Of a stretch of DNA of 64,000 nt, positions 53,493 to 63,502 are shown one piece after another (position 1 is the stretch's first letter; each line of letters opens with the position of its first letter). Location of the stretch: NCBI RefSeq assembly GCF_000758325.1, contig NZ_CP009459.1:1798001-1862000 (forward strand). Direction: 5' to 3'. The stretch comes from Cedecea neteri. Its GTDB lineage: Bacteria > Pseudomonadota > Gammaproteobacteria > Enterobacterales > Enterobacteriaceae. The position numbers and the translations under genes were made by a program. The notes below the pieces were generated by a model. It saw nothing but the letters and a program-made list of their open reading frames with translations, ran no database searches and was not told the origin of the DNA.

Positions 53493-55853
53493 TTAAAATA
53501 GCCCCATCTGCCCCGTCATCAGTGTAGCAAAGTCGTCCTCAAGGAAGGGCAAAATCCCCTCTGCGACGGGCTGCAGCTGGCGAGTCAGGTAGTGGTCATA
53601 ATCCAGCGGAGACTGCTGATAATCAACCGGTTCCGGGCCGCTCAGGGTCATGACGTATTTTATCGTGCCGCGGTTCTGGTATTGCGCAGGCCTGCCCAGA
53701 CGCTGGTTATGCTCATCGGCAAGCCTTGCCGCGCGAACGTGAGGCGGCACGTTTTTCTGGTACTCGCTTAACGGGCGACGCAGACGCTTGCGATAGATGA
53801 GCTGTGAATCCAGCTCACCCGCCATCAGGCTGGCAATGGTCTCGCGGATGTAGTCCTGATAGGGCTCGCCGCGGAAAATTCGCCAATAGAGCGTTTGCTG
53901 GAACTGTTGGGCGAGGGGCGTCCAGTCGGTGCGCACTGTTTCAAGCCCTTTAAATATCATGCGCTGTTCTTCGCCTTCCTGAATAAGCCCGGCGTAGCGC
54001 TTTTTGCTGCCCTGGTCCGTTCCCCGAATGGTAGGCATCAGGAAGCGGCAGAAGTGTGTTTCGTACTCCAGCTCCAGGGCGCATTCCAGGCTCTGCGTCG
54101 TTTTCAGGTGTTCGCGCCACCAGCCGTTTACGTGTTCAACCAGCTTCCTGCCAATTTGCGCGGCGTCTTCTTCGCTATGGGGCTTTTTCAGCCAGACAAA
54201 GGTGGAGTCCGTATCGCCGTAGATGACGTCATAGCCCTGGGACTCAATCAGGGCTTTCGTCTGGCGCATGATCTCGTGGCCACGCATGGTGATCGACGAG
54301 GCCAGACGGGGATCGAAAAAGCGACAGGCGCTGGTGCCCAGTACGCCGTAAAAAGCATTCATGATGATCTTGAGTGCCTGAGAGAGTGGTTTGTTACCGT
54401 GGCGCTTTGCCTCGTCCCTGCCATGCCAGATCTGGCTCACGATCTCGGGCAGGCAGTGCTTGTCGCGGGAGAACCAGCCGCCAATAAACCCTTCCACGGA
54501 GTGCGCCACGTCTGGCTGGGCTGTACCTTCGACGAGGCCGACCGGATCGATTAAGAAAGTGCGGATAATCGACGGATACAGGCTTTTATAATCAAGCACC
54601 AGCACTGAGTCATACAGCCCTGGGCGCGAATCCATCACATAGCCGCCGGGGCTTGCCTGAGGTGGAACCTCACCCAGATTGGGGGCGACATAGCCTGCGC
54701 GATGCATACGCGGGAAATAAAGGTGGCTGAAAGCCGCTACCGAGCCGCCGTGTTTATCCAGCGGGAGCCCGTTGACCGTCGCCCGCTCCAGCAGGAAAGG
54801 CATCAGCTCCGTTTTGTGGAAAATGCGCGTTACCAGCTCGCAGTCTTTGAGATTATAGGTAGCCAGAGCGGGTTTGTTTTCGGCAAAGCGGCGGTCGATC
54901 TCATCCATACGATCCCAGGGATTATCAATCGACTTCCCTTCACCGAGAAGTTCACGGGAGACCGTTTCCAGCGAAAACGAAGAGAAATTCCAGAACGCCG
55001 ATTTTAGCGCTTCGATGCCGTCGATAATCACCCGGCCCGCAAGCTGGGCAAAGAAAACGCCTTGCTTAAAGCCGTGCTCACGCCATTCTAGCAGGCTGTT
55101 ACCCCTGCCCAGACGAAGCGGAACCTGGTAGCGCTCGGCCATTTTTTGCAGCACGCGCAAGTCAAACTGCACGACGTTCCAGCCGATCAGCACATCGGGA
55201 TCGTGCTCGGCAAACCAGCTATTCAGCTTCTCCAGCAGCAAAGGGCGGCTGGCGACATATTCCAGCGTAAAGTCCAGGCCAGCAGCATCGCCGTTTTCAG
55301 GCCCCAGCATATAGACGTGGCGCTGCCCGCAGCCTTCAAGGCCGATGCAGTACAGCTCGCCGTGTCGATTCGTTTCGATATCCAGCGAGACCCATTTCAA
55401 CGGCGGGCGGTATTCCGGGGCGGGCTTCAGGCGGGTATCCAGCAGCACGTCGCCCTGAGGATGGCCGCTGAACCAGACTGGCGCGGTAATAAAGCGCTCC
55501 ATCAGGAAGCGCTCCGGGGGGCGAATATCCGCCTCATAAACCGTCACGCCGCCGTCGCGCAGCAGTTTTTCCAGACGCATTAACTGGCGGTGCTGTTGGC
55601 AATACAGGCCCGCCACCGGCTGGCGATGGAAGTCTTTGAGTTCAAGCGGCGTAAGGCGGAACTGGTTTTCACCGGCTAACAGACGCTGCGCCTGGGCTAG
55701 CTGCGGCTGGGGAATAAAGGCCACGGATTCCTGAGGCGGCAGGCGCACCTTAAGCGGGCCATCGTCCGTGGCCAGCCAGAAATCGACTTCGGTACCGCGC
55801 GGGGTGTCTCGCCAGTGCCTGGTCAGCAGAAACCCCTGACGAGCTTGAGACAC
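53493..55853 (-). CDS. polB: DNA polymerase II
   Basis: Family B DNA polymerase with 3'-5' exonuclease, induced in the SOS response for repair and translesion synthesis. It has 786 residues from the GTG at 55853 ([22 protein letters not shown]), close to the 783 of E. coli. A GAGAGA ribosome site precedes it, and a LexA box lies about 57 bases upstream. Exonuclease motif [11 protein letters not shown] and polymerase motifs [13 protein letters not shown] (A), the KIIMNAFYG helix (B) and [11 protein letters not shown] (C) are intact. In E. coli araDABC follows upstream; here yabI does. Confidence 0.97.
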   Translation of the reverse strand: MSQARQGFLLTRHWRDTPRGTEVDFWLATDDGPLKVRLPPQESVAFIPQPQLAQAQRLLAGENQFRLTPLELKDFHRQPVAGLYCQQHRQLMRLEKLLRDGGVTVYEADIRPPERFLMERFITAPVWFSGHPQGDVLLDTRLKPAPEYRPPLKWVSLDIETNRHGELYCIGLEGCGQRHVYMLGPENGDAAGLDFTLEYVASRPLLLEKLNSWFAEHDPDVLIGWNVVQFDLRVLQKMAERYQVPLRLGRGNSLLEWREHGFKQGVFFAQLAGRVIIDGIEALKSAFWNFSSFSLETVSRELLGEGKSIDNPWDRMDEIDRRFAENKPALATYNLKDCELVTRIFHKTELMPFLLERATVNGLPLDKHGGSVAAFSHLYFPRMHRAGYVAPNLGEVPPQASPGGYVMDSRPGLYDSVLVLDYKSLYPSIIRTFLIDPVGLVEGTAQPDVAHSVEGFIGGWFSRDKHCLPEIVSQIWHGRDEAKRHGNKPLSQALKIIMNAFYGVLGTSACRFFDPRLASSITMRGHEIMRQTKALIESQGYDVIYGDTDSTFVWLKKPHSEEDAAQIGRKLVEHVNGWWREHLKTTQSLECALELEYETHFCRFLMPTIRGTDQGSKKRYAGLIQEGEEQRMIFKGLETVRTDWTPLAQQFQQTLYWRIFRGEPYQDYIRETIASLMAGELDSQLIYRKRLRRPLSEYQKNVPPHVRAARLADEHNQRLGRPAQYQNRGTIKYVMTLSGPEPVDYQQSPLDYDHYLTRQLQPVAEGILPFLEDDFATLMTGQMGLF

Positions 55854-55907
55854 GCTGCATTCTCTCTCAGGAAAAGTGTTTCGATTATAGCGCAAACAAC
55901 CGTTATT

Positions 55908-55927
55908 TACTGCATTTATATACAGTG
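55908..55927. promoter_or_regulatory. LexA box (SOS operator) of polB
   Basis: TACTGCATTTATATACAGTG contains CTG-N10-CAG (55910-55925) with an AT-rich centre, matching the LexA consensus TACTGTATATATATACAGTA at most positions. It lies just upstream of polB, a known SOS gene. Confidence 0.9.
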
Positions 55928-56051
55928 TTGTTGGCCTGGCGTGCGAATTGTCCGGAACTTTACCGTCTATTCTTTATTCATAGAAATGAGACCTTGACGC
56001 CTGTCACGTTAATTCTGGAGAATCGCCCGCTCGCTCATCGACGGAAAGCCT

Positions 56052-56819
56052 ATGGAATCCTTGCTGGAACACTTTATTACACAGTCAGTGGCATATTCGC
56101 TTATCGCGGTGATGCTGGTGGCTTTTCTTGAGTCGCTGGCGCTGGTAGGACTCATCCTGCCGGGCACGGTGATGATGGCCGGACTGGGGGCGTTGATCGG
56201 CAGTGGCCAGGTGAACTTTTATTATGCCTGGGGCGCCGGGATCGTCGGCTGTCTGCTGGGCGACTGGATCTCATTCTGGCTTGGGCAGCGTTTCAAAGGG
56301 CCGCTGCACCGCTGGTCATTTATGAAGAAGAATAAGGCCCTGCTGGATAAAACCGAACACGCGCTGCATCAGCACAGCATGTTTACGATCCTGGTTGGGC
56401 GCTTTGTTGGCCCTACGCGCCCGCTGGTGCCGATGGTTGCAGGCATGCTGGATTTACCGCTGGCCAAGTTTCTGCCGCCGAATATCATCGGTTGCCTGCT
56501 CTGGCCGCCGCTCTACTTTTTGCCGGGGATCCTTGCCGGAGCAGCTATAGATATTCCCGCGGATATGAAAAGCGCCAGCTTCAAGTGGCTGCTTTTGGCG
56601 GTGGCTTTACTGCTTTGGCTGGCCGTGTGGCTGTGCTGGCGTTGGTATCGCAGCGGTAAGCGTGGCTCAGATCGACTGGCCCGCTATTTACCGCAGGCCC
56701 GACTAAACTGGCTGGCTCCGCTTATGCTTGTGGTGGGCATTGGCAGTTTTGTGGCCTTGCTGCAGCATCCCTTGATGCCGGTTTACTGGGACATCCTGCG
56801 GAAGGTGCTGTCGCACTAA
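56052..56819 (+). CDS. yabI: DedA-family inner membrane protein YabI
   Basis: Integral membrane protein of the DedA/SNARE-associated family, implicated in membrane homeostasis and lipid carrier recycling. It has 255 residues, E. coli 254. The family signature is clear: [28 protein letters not shown] (about 25-52), then [14 protein letters not shown] and [18 protein letters not shown] with the conserved arginines. Its stop overlaps the thiQ stop tail to tail by 3 bases. The ara genes that separate polB from yabI in E. coli are absent. Confidence 0.96.
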   Translation: MESLLEHFITQSVAYSLIAVMLVAFLESLALVGLILPGTVMMAGLGALIGSGQVNFYYAWGAGIVGCLLGDWISFWLGQRFKGPLHRWSFMKKNKALLDKTEHALHQHSMFTILVGRFVGPTRPLVPMVAGMLDLPLAKFLPPNIIGCLLWPPLYFLPGILAGAAIDIPADMKSASFKWLLLAVALLLWLAVWLCWRWYRSGKRGSDRLARYLPQARLNWLAPLMLVVGIGSFVALLQHPLMPVYWDILRKVLSH

Positions 56820-57514
56820 CTACCGATCCCCAACAGCGCGGAGGCGCTTGCCTCCCCGCTAAGCAACGTGCCCGTTTCGCCGTCCCATGCAATGCGCCCG
56901 TCTTTTATCACGATGCTGCGGCTGGCAATGCGGGCGGCATCTTCAATGCTGTGAGAGACCATCAGCAGCGCCAGCTGTTGCTCCCGGCACAGCTCGTCGA
57001 GCAGCTGCAGCATCTCTTTGCGCAGCGCCGGATCCAGCGCCGAGAAAGGTTCGTCCAGCAGTAAAACGGGCTGCTGACGAACCAGGCAGCGGGCCAGGGC
57101 AACGCGCTGCCGCTGGCCGCCGGAAAGCTGAGACGGCAGACGATCCAGCATGTCAGTTAACCCCACGCGTTCCGTTATTTCCTGCAACCGCAGCTTCTGG
57201 GCTTCATCAAGTTTCATGCCCGGATGCATGCCCAGGGCGATATTTTGCCGGACGGTCAAATGGCTAAACAGATTATTTTCCTGGAAGAGCATGGAAACCG
57301 GGCGAGCTGAAGGCGGTGTCCGGGTGTGATCCACGCCGTCGATGACGATGCTGCCGCTGGCAGGCGCCAGGAATCCGGCGACCAGGCTCAGTAACGTACT
57401 TTTTCCCGCCCCACTTGGCCCCAGGATGGCGATTCGTTCCCCCGCCGCAACCTTCAGGGAAAAGCGTATGGGTAAGTGCTGGTACAGCCAGGTTACATCA
57501 GTCAGAGTTAGCAT
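56816..57514 (-). CDS. thiQ: Thiamine ABC transporter ATPase ThiQ
   Basis: ATPase subunit of the ThiBPQ importer for thiamine and its phosphates. It has 232 residues from ATG 57514 ([18 protein letters not shown]), matching E. coli in length. Walker [10 protein letters not shown], signature LSGGQRQR and Walker [12 protein letters not shown] are intact. The gene start overlaps the end of thiP by 17 bases, so an in-frame start 7 codons earlier is possible but atypical. Confidence 0.96.
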   Translation of the reverse strand: MLTLTDVTWLYQHLPIRFSLKVAAGERIAILGPSGAGKSTLLSLVAGFLAPASGSIVIDGVDHTRTPPSARPVSMLFQENNLFSHLTVRQNIALGMHPGMKLDEAQKLRLQEITERVGLTDMLDRLPSQLSGGQRQRVALARCLVRQQPVLLLDEPFSALDPALRKEMLQLLDELCREQQLALLMVSHSIEDAARIASRSIVIKDGRIAWDGETGTLLSGEASASALLGIGS

Positions 57515-59108
57515 CTTGCCCCGGAAGTTTTTCAATCAAGGTAAACAGCAGAAAACAAAGCAGTAGCAGGAGCAGCGCTGTGACCGCGCCGTCCTGGCTG
57601 CGGTAAGAGCCGATCTGCTGATACAGCCAGAAGGGTAGCGTGCGGAAGTCTTCATTACCGAACAGCGCCACCACGCCGAAATCGCCAATGGACAGGACGC
57701 AGGCAAAGGCCAGCGCCTGGGCTATCGGGCGTTTCAGCGCTTTTAGCTCAATAAATCGCAGGCGATTAAAGCCGCTGATATCCAGCGACTGGCAAAGCTG
57801 GGAGTAGCGTTCCGCCACGTCTCGCATGGGGTTTTCGAGCACTTTCAGGGCGTAAGGAATCGCCATCAGCGCATTGGTAAAAATAACAATCGCATCGGCG
57901 GATTGCGGCAAGCCCACGGTATTGTTTAGCAGCAAGAAGAAGCCGGTGGCGAGGACGATACCCGGCATCGCCAGAATCAACATGCCGCTAAGTTCAATGG
58001 CCTGCCCGGCGAAGCGTTGGTTACGAAGCCGAAGTTCACGCGAGCTCCAAAGCAGCATCAGCGTGAGGATCACGCTGATAAGCCCGGCAGCAATAGCAAT
58101 GCGCAGTGAAGTCCAGAGCGCGTTCCAGAGCGCAGGCTGCCGCAGCACGCTGCCCATGCTGCCGTTAATCCCATCGACCATTACCGCCAGCAGCGGCGGG
58201 AGCAGTAGCAGCAGGGCGAGCAGAATAAGCAGGCCATCGCTAAGTTTTCGGCGCAGAGAATCCTGCGGATCGCGCCAGCCCTGAAGCTGGCTGACGCCGA
58301 CAGGAATCGCTTTACTTAACTTCTGGCTCAACAACACTAGCCCCAGGCAGCACGCCATTTGTAGCAGCGCCAGCAGCGCCGCTTTGGCCGGATCGTAGTC
58401 GTAACTGAGTGCCTGGAAAATGGCCAGTTCGATGGTGGTGGCCTGCGGGCCGCCGCCCAGAGAAAGCACGGTGGCGAAGCTGGCGAAGCAAAGCATAAAA
58501 ATCAGGGCGCCAACCGGGAGTATTTGTCGACGCAGCCAGGGCCATTCGACGAAACGGAAAAAATGCCAGCCCTGCATCCCCAGCTGTGCCGCCAGCTGGC
58601 GCTGTTCAGAAGGGATATTGTTCAGCGCCTGCAGCAGAAGGCGGGTCGCCATCGGCATATTAAAGAAGACGTGCGCCAGCAGAATGCCCTGCAGGCCATA
58701 AGGGGAAAAGTGCCATTCAAAGCCCAGCCGGCCACAGAGCGTTGCCAGCCAGCCTTCTCGCCCATAAACGGAAAGAATGCCGAAGACGGCGACCAGCACC
58801 GGTAGCACCAGCGTCATGGCGCAAAGCCGCAGCAGCGCCAACCGGCCAGGAAAACGGCGGCGGTAGAGCGCACGGGCTAAAAATATTGCCGGGAAAACGG
58901 AAAGTGCGGCGGAAAGAAAGGCCTGCCAGAAGGAGAAACGCAGGACGTGCCAAAGATAGCCGTCCTGTAAGAGGGCAAAGACATCCGTCTGCGGAGCGTT
59001 AAGCCAGAGCGCCAGAAAAGCCGCCAGGGCTACCGCCACGACCAGCGTCGCGGCAAATAGCCCTGGATACAGCCAGCCTGGTATTAGTGGCTGACGGCGC
59101 GTTGCCAT
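57498..59108 (-). CDS. thiP: Thiamine ABC transporter permease ThiP
   Basis: Inner membrane permease with two fused transmembrane halves, about twelve helices, of the ferric/thiamine-type family. At 536 residues it equals E. coli ThiP. Two EAA-type loops are visible: [20 protein letters not shown] (about 177-196) and [20 protein letters not shown] (about 432-451). The ATG overlaps the end of thiB (25 bases), indicating coupling in thiBPQ. Confidence 0.97.
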   Translation of the reverse strand: MATRRQPLIPGWLYPGLFAATLVVAVALAAFLALWLNAPQTDVFALLQDGYLWHVLRFSFWQAFLSAALSVFPAIFLARALYRRRFPGRLALLRLCAMTLVLPVLVAVFGILSVYGREGWLATLCGRLGFEWHFSPYGLQGILLAHVFFNMPMATRLLLQALNNIPSEQRQLAAQLGMQGWHFFRFVEWPWLRRQILPVGALIFMLCFASFATVLSLGGGPQATTIELAIFQALSYDYDPAKAALLALLQMACCLGLVLLSQKLSKAIPVGVSQLQGWRDPQDSLRRKLSDGLLILLALLLLLPPLLAVMVDGINGSMGSVLRQPALWNALWTSLRIAIAAGLISVILTLMLLWSSRELRLRNQRFAGQAIELSGMLILAMPGIVLATGFFLLLNNTVGLPQSADAIVIFTNALMAIPYALKVLENPMRDVAERYSQLCQSLDISGFNRLRFIELKALKRPIAQALAFACVLSIGDFGVVALFGNEDFRTLPFWLYQQIGSYRSQDGAVTALLLLLLCFLLFTLIEKLPGQDANSD

Positions 59109-60067
59109 TCATTGATCCATGCTGCGCGCTGGGTGGCTACCTGCTGAGGAGTAAATTCCAGCGTGGTTTGCGGTTTCACCAGGCTGTCGAAGCCAGCCGG
59201 TAACGCCACGTTGGTTACCGGATACATCCAGTTGCCGGTAGCAATGGTGTTCTGGAAACCCGGTGTGGCGATGAATTTGATAAATTTCTCGGCGAGTTCA
59301 GGCTGTTTGCTGTTCGCCAGCCGGCCCGCGACTTCAACCTGCAGGTAATGCCCTTCGCTGAAATCCGCGGCGGCGTAGTTGTCTTTCTTCTCTTCAATGA
59401 TGTGGTAGGCCGGGGAGGTGGTATAGCTCAACACCAGGTCGGCTTCCCCTTTGAGGAACAAGCCGTAGGCTTCGCTCCAGCCTTTGGTGACGGTGACGGT
59501 TTTTTTCGCCAGCTTTTGCCAGGCTTCCGGGGCTTTATCGCCGTACACTTTTTGCATCCACAGCAGCAGGCCAAGTCCTGGGGTGCTGGTGCGCGGATCC
59601 TCGTAAATCACCTTCCATTTTTGGTCGCTTTCAACCAGTTCTTTCAGGCTCTTTGGCGGGTTTTTTAGCTTGTTTTTGTCATAAACGAAAGCAAAGTAGC
59701 CGTAATCGTAAGGTACGAAGGTGCTGTTCTTCCAGCCGCCGGGTACCTGAAGAGTGGCGTTTTCGACGTTAGAGGGCGCAAACAGTTTGGTTTGCGTGGC
59801 GGCCTCTACCAGGTTGTTGTCCAGCCCCAGCACGACATCTGCTTTGCTGTTCTTGCCTTCCATGCGCACGCGGTTTAGCAAAGAAACGCCGTCTTCCAGC
59901 GCCACAAATTTCAGCTCGCAGTTACAGTCGGCCTCAAAGGCTTTCTTCACCGCCGGGCCAGGGCCCCAGTCGGCGGCGAATGAGTCGTAGGTGTAGACGG
60001 TTAATACAGGTTTAGCGAAAACGGGCATGGCGGCGAGCGCCAGCAGCGGCAGAAACTTTTTGAACAC
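59084..60067 (-). CDS. thiB: Periplasmic thiamine-binding protein ThiB
   Basis: Binds thiamine, TMP and TPP in the periplasm for ThiPQ. It has 327 residues, as in E. coli, when started at the GTG at 60067, which has TGAGGTG 6 bases upstream. A longer start at 60115 would run into the riboswitch. Signal peptide about 1-18 (PVFA|KP), followed by the conserved VLTVYTYDSFAADWGPGP. The gene lies directly downstream of a TPP riboswitch. Confidence 0.96.
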   Translation of the reverse strand: MFKKFLPLLALAAMPVFAKPVLTVYTYDSFAADWGPGPAVKKAFEADCNCELKFVALEDGVSLLNRVRMEGKNSKADVVLGLDNNLVEAATQTKLFAPSNVENATLQVPGGWKNSTFVPYDYGYFAFVYDKNKLKNPPKSLKELVESDQKWKVIYEDPRTSTPGLGLLLWMQKVYGDKAPEAWQKLAKKTVTVTKGWSEAYGLFLKGEADLVLSYTTSPAYHIIEEKKDNYAAADFSEGHYLQVEVAGRLANSKQPELAEKFIKFIATPGFQNTIATGNWMYPVTNVALPAGFDSLVKPQTTLEFTPQQVATQRAAWINEWQRAVSH

Positions 60068-60104
60068 TTTGCACCTCAGTAAAAGGGGGCAAAGGAATTG
60101 AGTT

Positions 60105-60202
60105 GAGTGTCTCAAATCCCTTCGCCGGCGTTATCCGGATCAGGTTCGACGGGTATTATCTCAGCGCGGACAAACTGTCCTGGCACCCCGTTGAGCAGGG
60201 AG
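60105..60202 (-). promoter_or_regulatory. TPP riboswitch (THI element) upstream of thiBPQ
   Basis: On the minus strand the aptamer shows the canonical blocks GGGGTGCC, CTGAGATAATACCCG, GAACCTGATCCGGATAA and GCCGGCGAAGGGA, closed by the P1 pair CTCAA/TTGAG (60195-60191 with 60115-60111). The space to the thiB GTG is about 40 bases, fitting control of ribosome access. In E. coli the same RNA is also known as SroA. Confidence 0.97.
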
Positions 60203-60249
60203 GATTCTACTGATTTCCTTTGGGTTACGGAAGTCATGTTACGAAAGCG

Positions 60250-61908
60250 TTATGGGCCCGGTGGGGCAAACCAGGCGGACTTGAAATCAAACCAGCCTAG
60301 CGTGTTCATCCGCACCCCGCGCATACTGCGTTGGCCTTCAATGCGCAACCAGTGGTGAATCAATGGGATAACATCATTGCGCTCCAGCATTTGCTTGCAC
60401 CATTCCGGCAGGGCCAGCGTTTTGCTGTGCCAGCGACGGGCATCGCCCTGCCAGTCGCCAGGGATGCATTTTTGAATCAGTGGGACTTCGTAAAGCTGGG
60501 CAAACAGGGAGTATTCCAGCGGCATGGTGAAATTCACGCTGTTCAGCCAGATATCGCTCTCGGCCTCGCCCTGATGCCATTCAGCATAGTCTATCTCCTG
60601 TACAACCAGCTTCACGCCCTGTTCCGCCAGTAATTCGGTCATGATGCTACTGATCACCCGGTGCTCGACGTGGTCACGGTAGTAGGTGAGCGTAATGCTC
60701 TCAAGTCCAGCAGGTTTAGGGAGCAATGGCCCGGGCCTCGAATGGTGCCAGCGCGGGAGCAATCCATAAGCCGGGAACCAGTATTGCTGATACTGCTCGG
60801 TAGCGCGGTAGATAAGGTTAACCGGGGAGAGGATATGCCCAATCCACTGGCGCACGTCTTCATTGATGCCCAGGCTGGATCGGCTGTCGAACAGCAGGTA
60901 GTAGCAGCCTTCTTCCGGGCGGCTTTCCACGGCTTTTTCGCTGTCCGGCATGCCCTGGAGTTGCACGCCGCAGCTGGACTCCTCGCCAACTTCCGGCAAT
61001 ACCCAAAAGTTGACCTCGTCAATGAGCGCCCGGAAGCCAAAGTAATCATCAAACGCGTGGATCTTTAGCTGGTTACGATTGTTTCTCGCGACGGAATAGG
61101 GGCCTGTGCCGATAGGCTGGCTGGCGAAATTTGTCATCGTTGTCCATTCTCGCGGCAGGATCATGGCGTTGACGCTGCCCAGCAGCCACGGCAGCCAGTC
61201 ATCCGGCTGGCTAAGGTGAATATCCAGCGTCCAGAGCGTCGGTGAAGTGATTTGCGTGATATGAGCAAAAAGCGGCAGGGCGTTGATGCGCTGTAGGGAA
61301 GAGATAATATCCAGCATGTCCAACTCACGCCCATGGTGAAAATGGATGCCGGGGCGCAGGAAGAAACGCCAGCGTAAAGGGGATATTTGTTGCCAATGGT
61401 GAGCAATATCCGCTTCGAGTTCCCCATTTTCCTCATTTATACGCGTCAGGCCGCTAAAAATCTGGCGGGCAATGTGGGTTTCGGAGCGCCTAAGCGCCGA
61501 GCCGGGCAGCAGATTCAGCAGCGGCCGATAGTAAAGGACACGCAGAATGTGTCGACCCTGGCGAAAGCTGCGGCCAAGATGAGAAATGAGCATCTGGCGG
61601 ACAGCGGCTTTATCGCCGACGATTTGGACTAGCTGATCGATGCGATCCTGCTCCAACAGATCTTCCGCCCGCTGCTGCTGAAGCGCCAGCCCGGTATAGA
61701 GGAAAGTGAGCTGCGAGCGCTTGCCTCGTCCGGCTTCCGCCTGCCAGCTAAGCCAGCCTTTTTCCTGCATAGCATTAAGCAGCGTACGCATATGGCGGCG
61801 GGAACAGCTCAGCAAATCCGCTAAATCATTCAGCGTGGTTTCCTGAGGTTTGCCTTCGCAGCATTGCCACAGGCGGATGAATTGTTGTTGCAGGCGAGAC
61901 GAAGACAT
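60250..61908 (-). CDS. sgrR: Transcriptional activator SgrR
   Basis: Sugar-phosphate stress regulator that activates sgrS. It has 552 residues, E. coli 551. The N-terminal winged helix (about 1-115; [22 protein letters not shown]) is followed by a solute-binding-protein-like domain (about 160-500), thought to sense a small molecule. It is divergent from sgrS, with 67 bases between its start and the sRNA start. Confidence 0.97.
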   Translation of the reverse strand: MSSSRLQQQFIRLWQCCEGKPQETTLNDLADLLSCSRRHMRTLLNAMQEKGWLSWQAEAGRGKRSQLTFLYTGLALQQQRAEDLLEQDRIDQLVQIVGDKAAVRQMLISHLGRSFRQGRHILRVLYYRPLLNLLPGSALRRSETHIARQIFSGLTRINEENGELEADIAHHWQQISPLRWRFFLRPGIHFHHGRELDMLDIISSLQRINALPLFAHITQITSPTLWTLDIHLSQPDDWLPWLLGSVNAMILPREWTTMTNFASQPIGTGPYSVARNNRNQLKIHAFDDYFGFRALIDEVNFWVLPEVGEESSCGVQLQGMPDSEKAVESRPEEGCYYLLFDSRSSLGINEDVRQWIGHILSPVNLIYRATEQYQQYWFPAYGLLPRWHHSRPGPLLPKPAGLESITLTYYRDHVEHRVISSIMTELLAEQGVKLVVQEIDYAEWHQGEAESDIWLNSVNFTMPLEYSLFAQLYEVPLIQKCIPGDWQGDARRWHSKTLALPEWCKQMLERNDVIPLIHHWLRIEGQRSMRGVRMNTLGWFDFKSAWFAPPGP

Positions 61909-61939
61909 AAAAGAGGAACTCCTGGCGGAAACTCATCAA

Positions 61940-61968
61940 TTTAACTTTCCCTATATTACGCCAATAAT
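61940..61968 (+). promoter_or_regulatory. sgrS promoter
   Basis: TTTAAC (61940-61945), a 17-base spacer and AATAAT (61963-61968) lie 7 bases before the inferred SgrS 5' end at 61976. SgrR would bind just upstream, in the interval it shares with its own gene. Confidence 0.7.
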
Positions 61969-61975
61969 CATCCTC

Positions 61976-62228
61976 GATGAAGCGAGGAGGTGTTTATGAA
62001 GCGGTCATCACCTGCGAAGTTTTTCCAACAGTACTTTGCCGCAACACAGTTTGTTTGCTCTGGATGGCTGGCTCGCCTGACGGTGGAGCAAAGACTAAGG
62101 ATGCTCGAAGACTTGATGCAGTGGGAGGTTACAACCCCGATGCCCGAGAACGCCAACGCGCCGACTCATGTGTGACTGAGTATTGGTGCTTTTCACCGGC
62201 CAGCAGCTGTTTACTGCTGGCTTTTTTC
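61976..62228 (+). ncRNA. sgrS: SgrS dual-function small RNA
   Basis: Hfq-dependent sRNA that represses ptsG and other sugar transporter mRNAs under glucose-phosphate stress. The 5' end GATGAAGCGAGGAGGTG resembles E. coli SgrS. The ptsG base-pairing segment GTGTGACTGAGTATTGGTG (62170-62188) is identical to the E. coli one as I recall it. It is followed by the small GGTG/CACC stem and the terminator GCCAGCAG/CTGCTGGC (62199-62206/62214-62221) with six T. About 253 bases against 227 in E. coli; the extra length lies in the sgrT coding part. Confidence 0.96.
61996..62175 (+). CDS. sgrT: SgrT, inhibitor of glucose transporter PtsG
   Basis: Small protein encoded in SgrS that blocks glucose uptake through EIICB-Glc. 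It has 59 residues, against 43 recalled for E. coli, from ATG 61996 with a strong GAGGAGG 5 bases upstream. The core matches the family: a KFFQQYFAATQ start, then WLARLTVEQRLRMLEDLMQWE. The C-terminal extension (about 16 residues ending APTHV) runs into the sRNA pairing region, and the TGA at 62173-62175 lies inside it. A GTG two codons upstream is possible but poorly spaced. Confidence 0.92.
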   Translation: MKRSSPAKFFQQYFAATQFVCSGWLARLTVEQRLRMLEDLMQWEVTTPMPENANAPTHV

Positions 62229-62287
62229 GTTTAATCTTTACGCATTTAACAAATACCTCGGACTACATCTCCTTTTAAGGACATTCC

Positions 62288-63466
62288 ATGCTCTGGTTTT
62301 TGACCCGCGCACGCCGTTTTAACCCTGTATACGCCGCCTTTATGGCCGTCTCTTTTATGATTGGCGTGGCCGGGGCGCTACAAGCTCCGACGCTTAGCCT
62401 CTTTTTAACTCGAGAAGTCGAAGTGAGGCCGTTTTGGGTAGGTTTGTTTTATACCGTGAATGCGATTGCCGGGATTGGCGTCAGTTTGCTGCTGGCCAAA
62501 AGGTCGGACAGTCGGGGCGACCGGCGCAGGCTGATTATGGTGTGCTGCGTGATGGCGGTGGCAAACAGCGTTCTTTTTGCCTTCAATCGTCATTATCTGA
62601 CGCTGATTACGCTTGGCGTGATGTTTGCTTCGGTAGCCAATACAGCAATGCCGCAGATCTTTGCCCTGGCGCGTGAATACGCCGATCGTTCCGCCCGTGA
62701 AGTCGTGATGTTTAGCTCGATCATGCGTGCGCAACTTTCTTTGGCGTGGGTTATCGGGCCGCCGCTCTCTTTTATGCTGGCGCTGAAATACGGCTTTACC
62801 ACAATGTTCCTTATCGCTGCCGGAATATTTGTCATTTCACTGGCGCTGATTATTTTCGCGTTGCCGTCCGTGCCGAGAGTTGAACAGCCCGCAGAGGTGG
62901 CGATAACGCAGGTCAGCGGCTGGAAAGACAGCAATGTACGGATGCTGTTTATCGCCTCAATGCTGATGTGGACCTGCAACACCATGTACATCATCGATAT
63001 GCCGCTGTGGATAAGCCAGGATCTCGGGCTGCCGGATGAGCTGGCGGGATTATTAATGGGCACGGCGGCAGGACTGGAGATCCCCGCGATGATCCTCGCT
63101 GGCTACTACGTGAAGCGCTTTGGAAAACGTAACATGATGGTCGCGGCCGTGGCTGCGGGTGTCCTGTTTTATGTCGGGCTGACCCTGTTTCACTCTAAAG
63201 CGGCGCTGGTGGTCTTACAGTTGTTCAATGCGGTGTTTATCGGGATCATCGCCGGGATAGGTATGCTGTGGTTCCAGGATTTGATGCCGGGAAGGCCCGG
63301 TTCTGCGACGACGTTATTCACCAACAGTATTTCAACGGGCGTGATTCTGGCCGGGATACTGCAAGGGGCGCTGGCAGAAGGTTTTGGTCACTATTCCGTT
63401 TACTGGCTGATGGCGGCGCTTGCGGTGGTCGCGCTGTTCCTGACTAGCCGGGTTAAGAACGTTTAA
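62288..63466 (+). CDS. setA: Sugar efflux transporter SetA
   Basis: MFS exporter of glucose, lactose and analogues, cotranscribed with sgrS in E. coli and helping to relieve sugar-phosphate stress. It has 392 residues as in E. coli, with about twelve membrane segments. The SET-family loop 2-3 motif AKRSDSRGDRRRLI (about 75-88) is present. It starts 59 bases after the SgrS terminator, with AAGGA before the ATG. Confidence 0.96.
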   Translation: MLWFLTRARRFNPVYAAFMAVSFMIGVAGALQAPTLSLFLTREVEVRPFWVGLFYTVNAIAGIGVSLLLAKRSDSRGDRRRLIMVCCVMAVANSVLFAFNRHYLTLITLGVMFASVANTAMPQIFALAREYADRSAREVVMFSSIMRAQLSLAWVIGPPLSFMLALKYGFTTMFLIAAGIFVISLALIIFALPSVPRVEQPAEVAITQVSGWKDSNVRMLFIASMLMWTCNTMYIIDMPLWISQDLGLPDELAGLLMGTAAGLEIPAMILAGYYVKRFGKRNMMVAAVAAGVLFYVGLTLFHSKAALVVLQLFNAVFIGIIAGIGMLWFQDLMPGRPGSATTLFTNSISTGVILAGILQGALAEGFGHYSVYWLMAALAVVALFLTSRVKNV

Positions 63467-63469
63467 GAG

Positions 63470-63497
63470 TTTCCCCTCTCATGGGTGAGAGGGGAAA
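63470..63497. terminator. Hairpin between setA and leuD
   Basis: TTCCCCTCTC pairs with GAGAGGGGAA around ATGGGT, between convergent genes; followed by AAATG, so it is weak in the rightward direction by the T-tract criterion. Confidence 0.7.
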
Positions 63498-63502
63498 ATG
63501 TA

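Noticed and set aside
61977-62234. Second reading frame of 85 codons through SgrS
   Set aside because: The sgrT frame has the ribosome site and matches the family; this frame passes through the terminator and has no homology I recognise.
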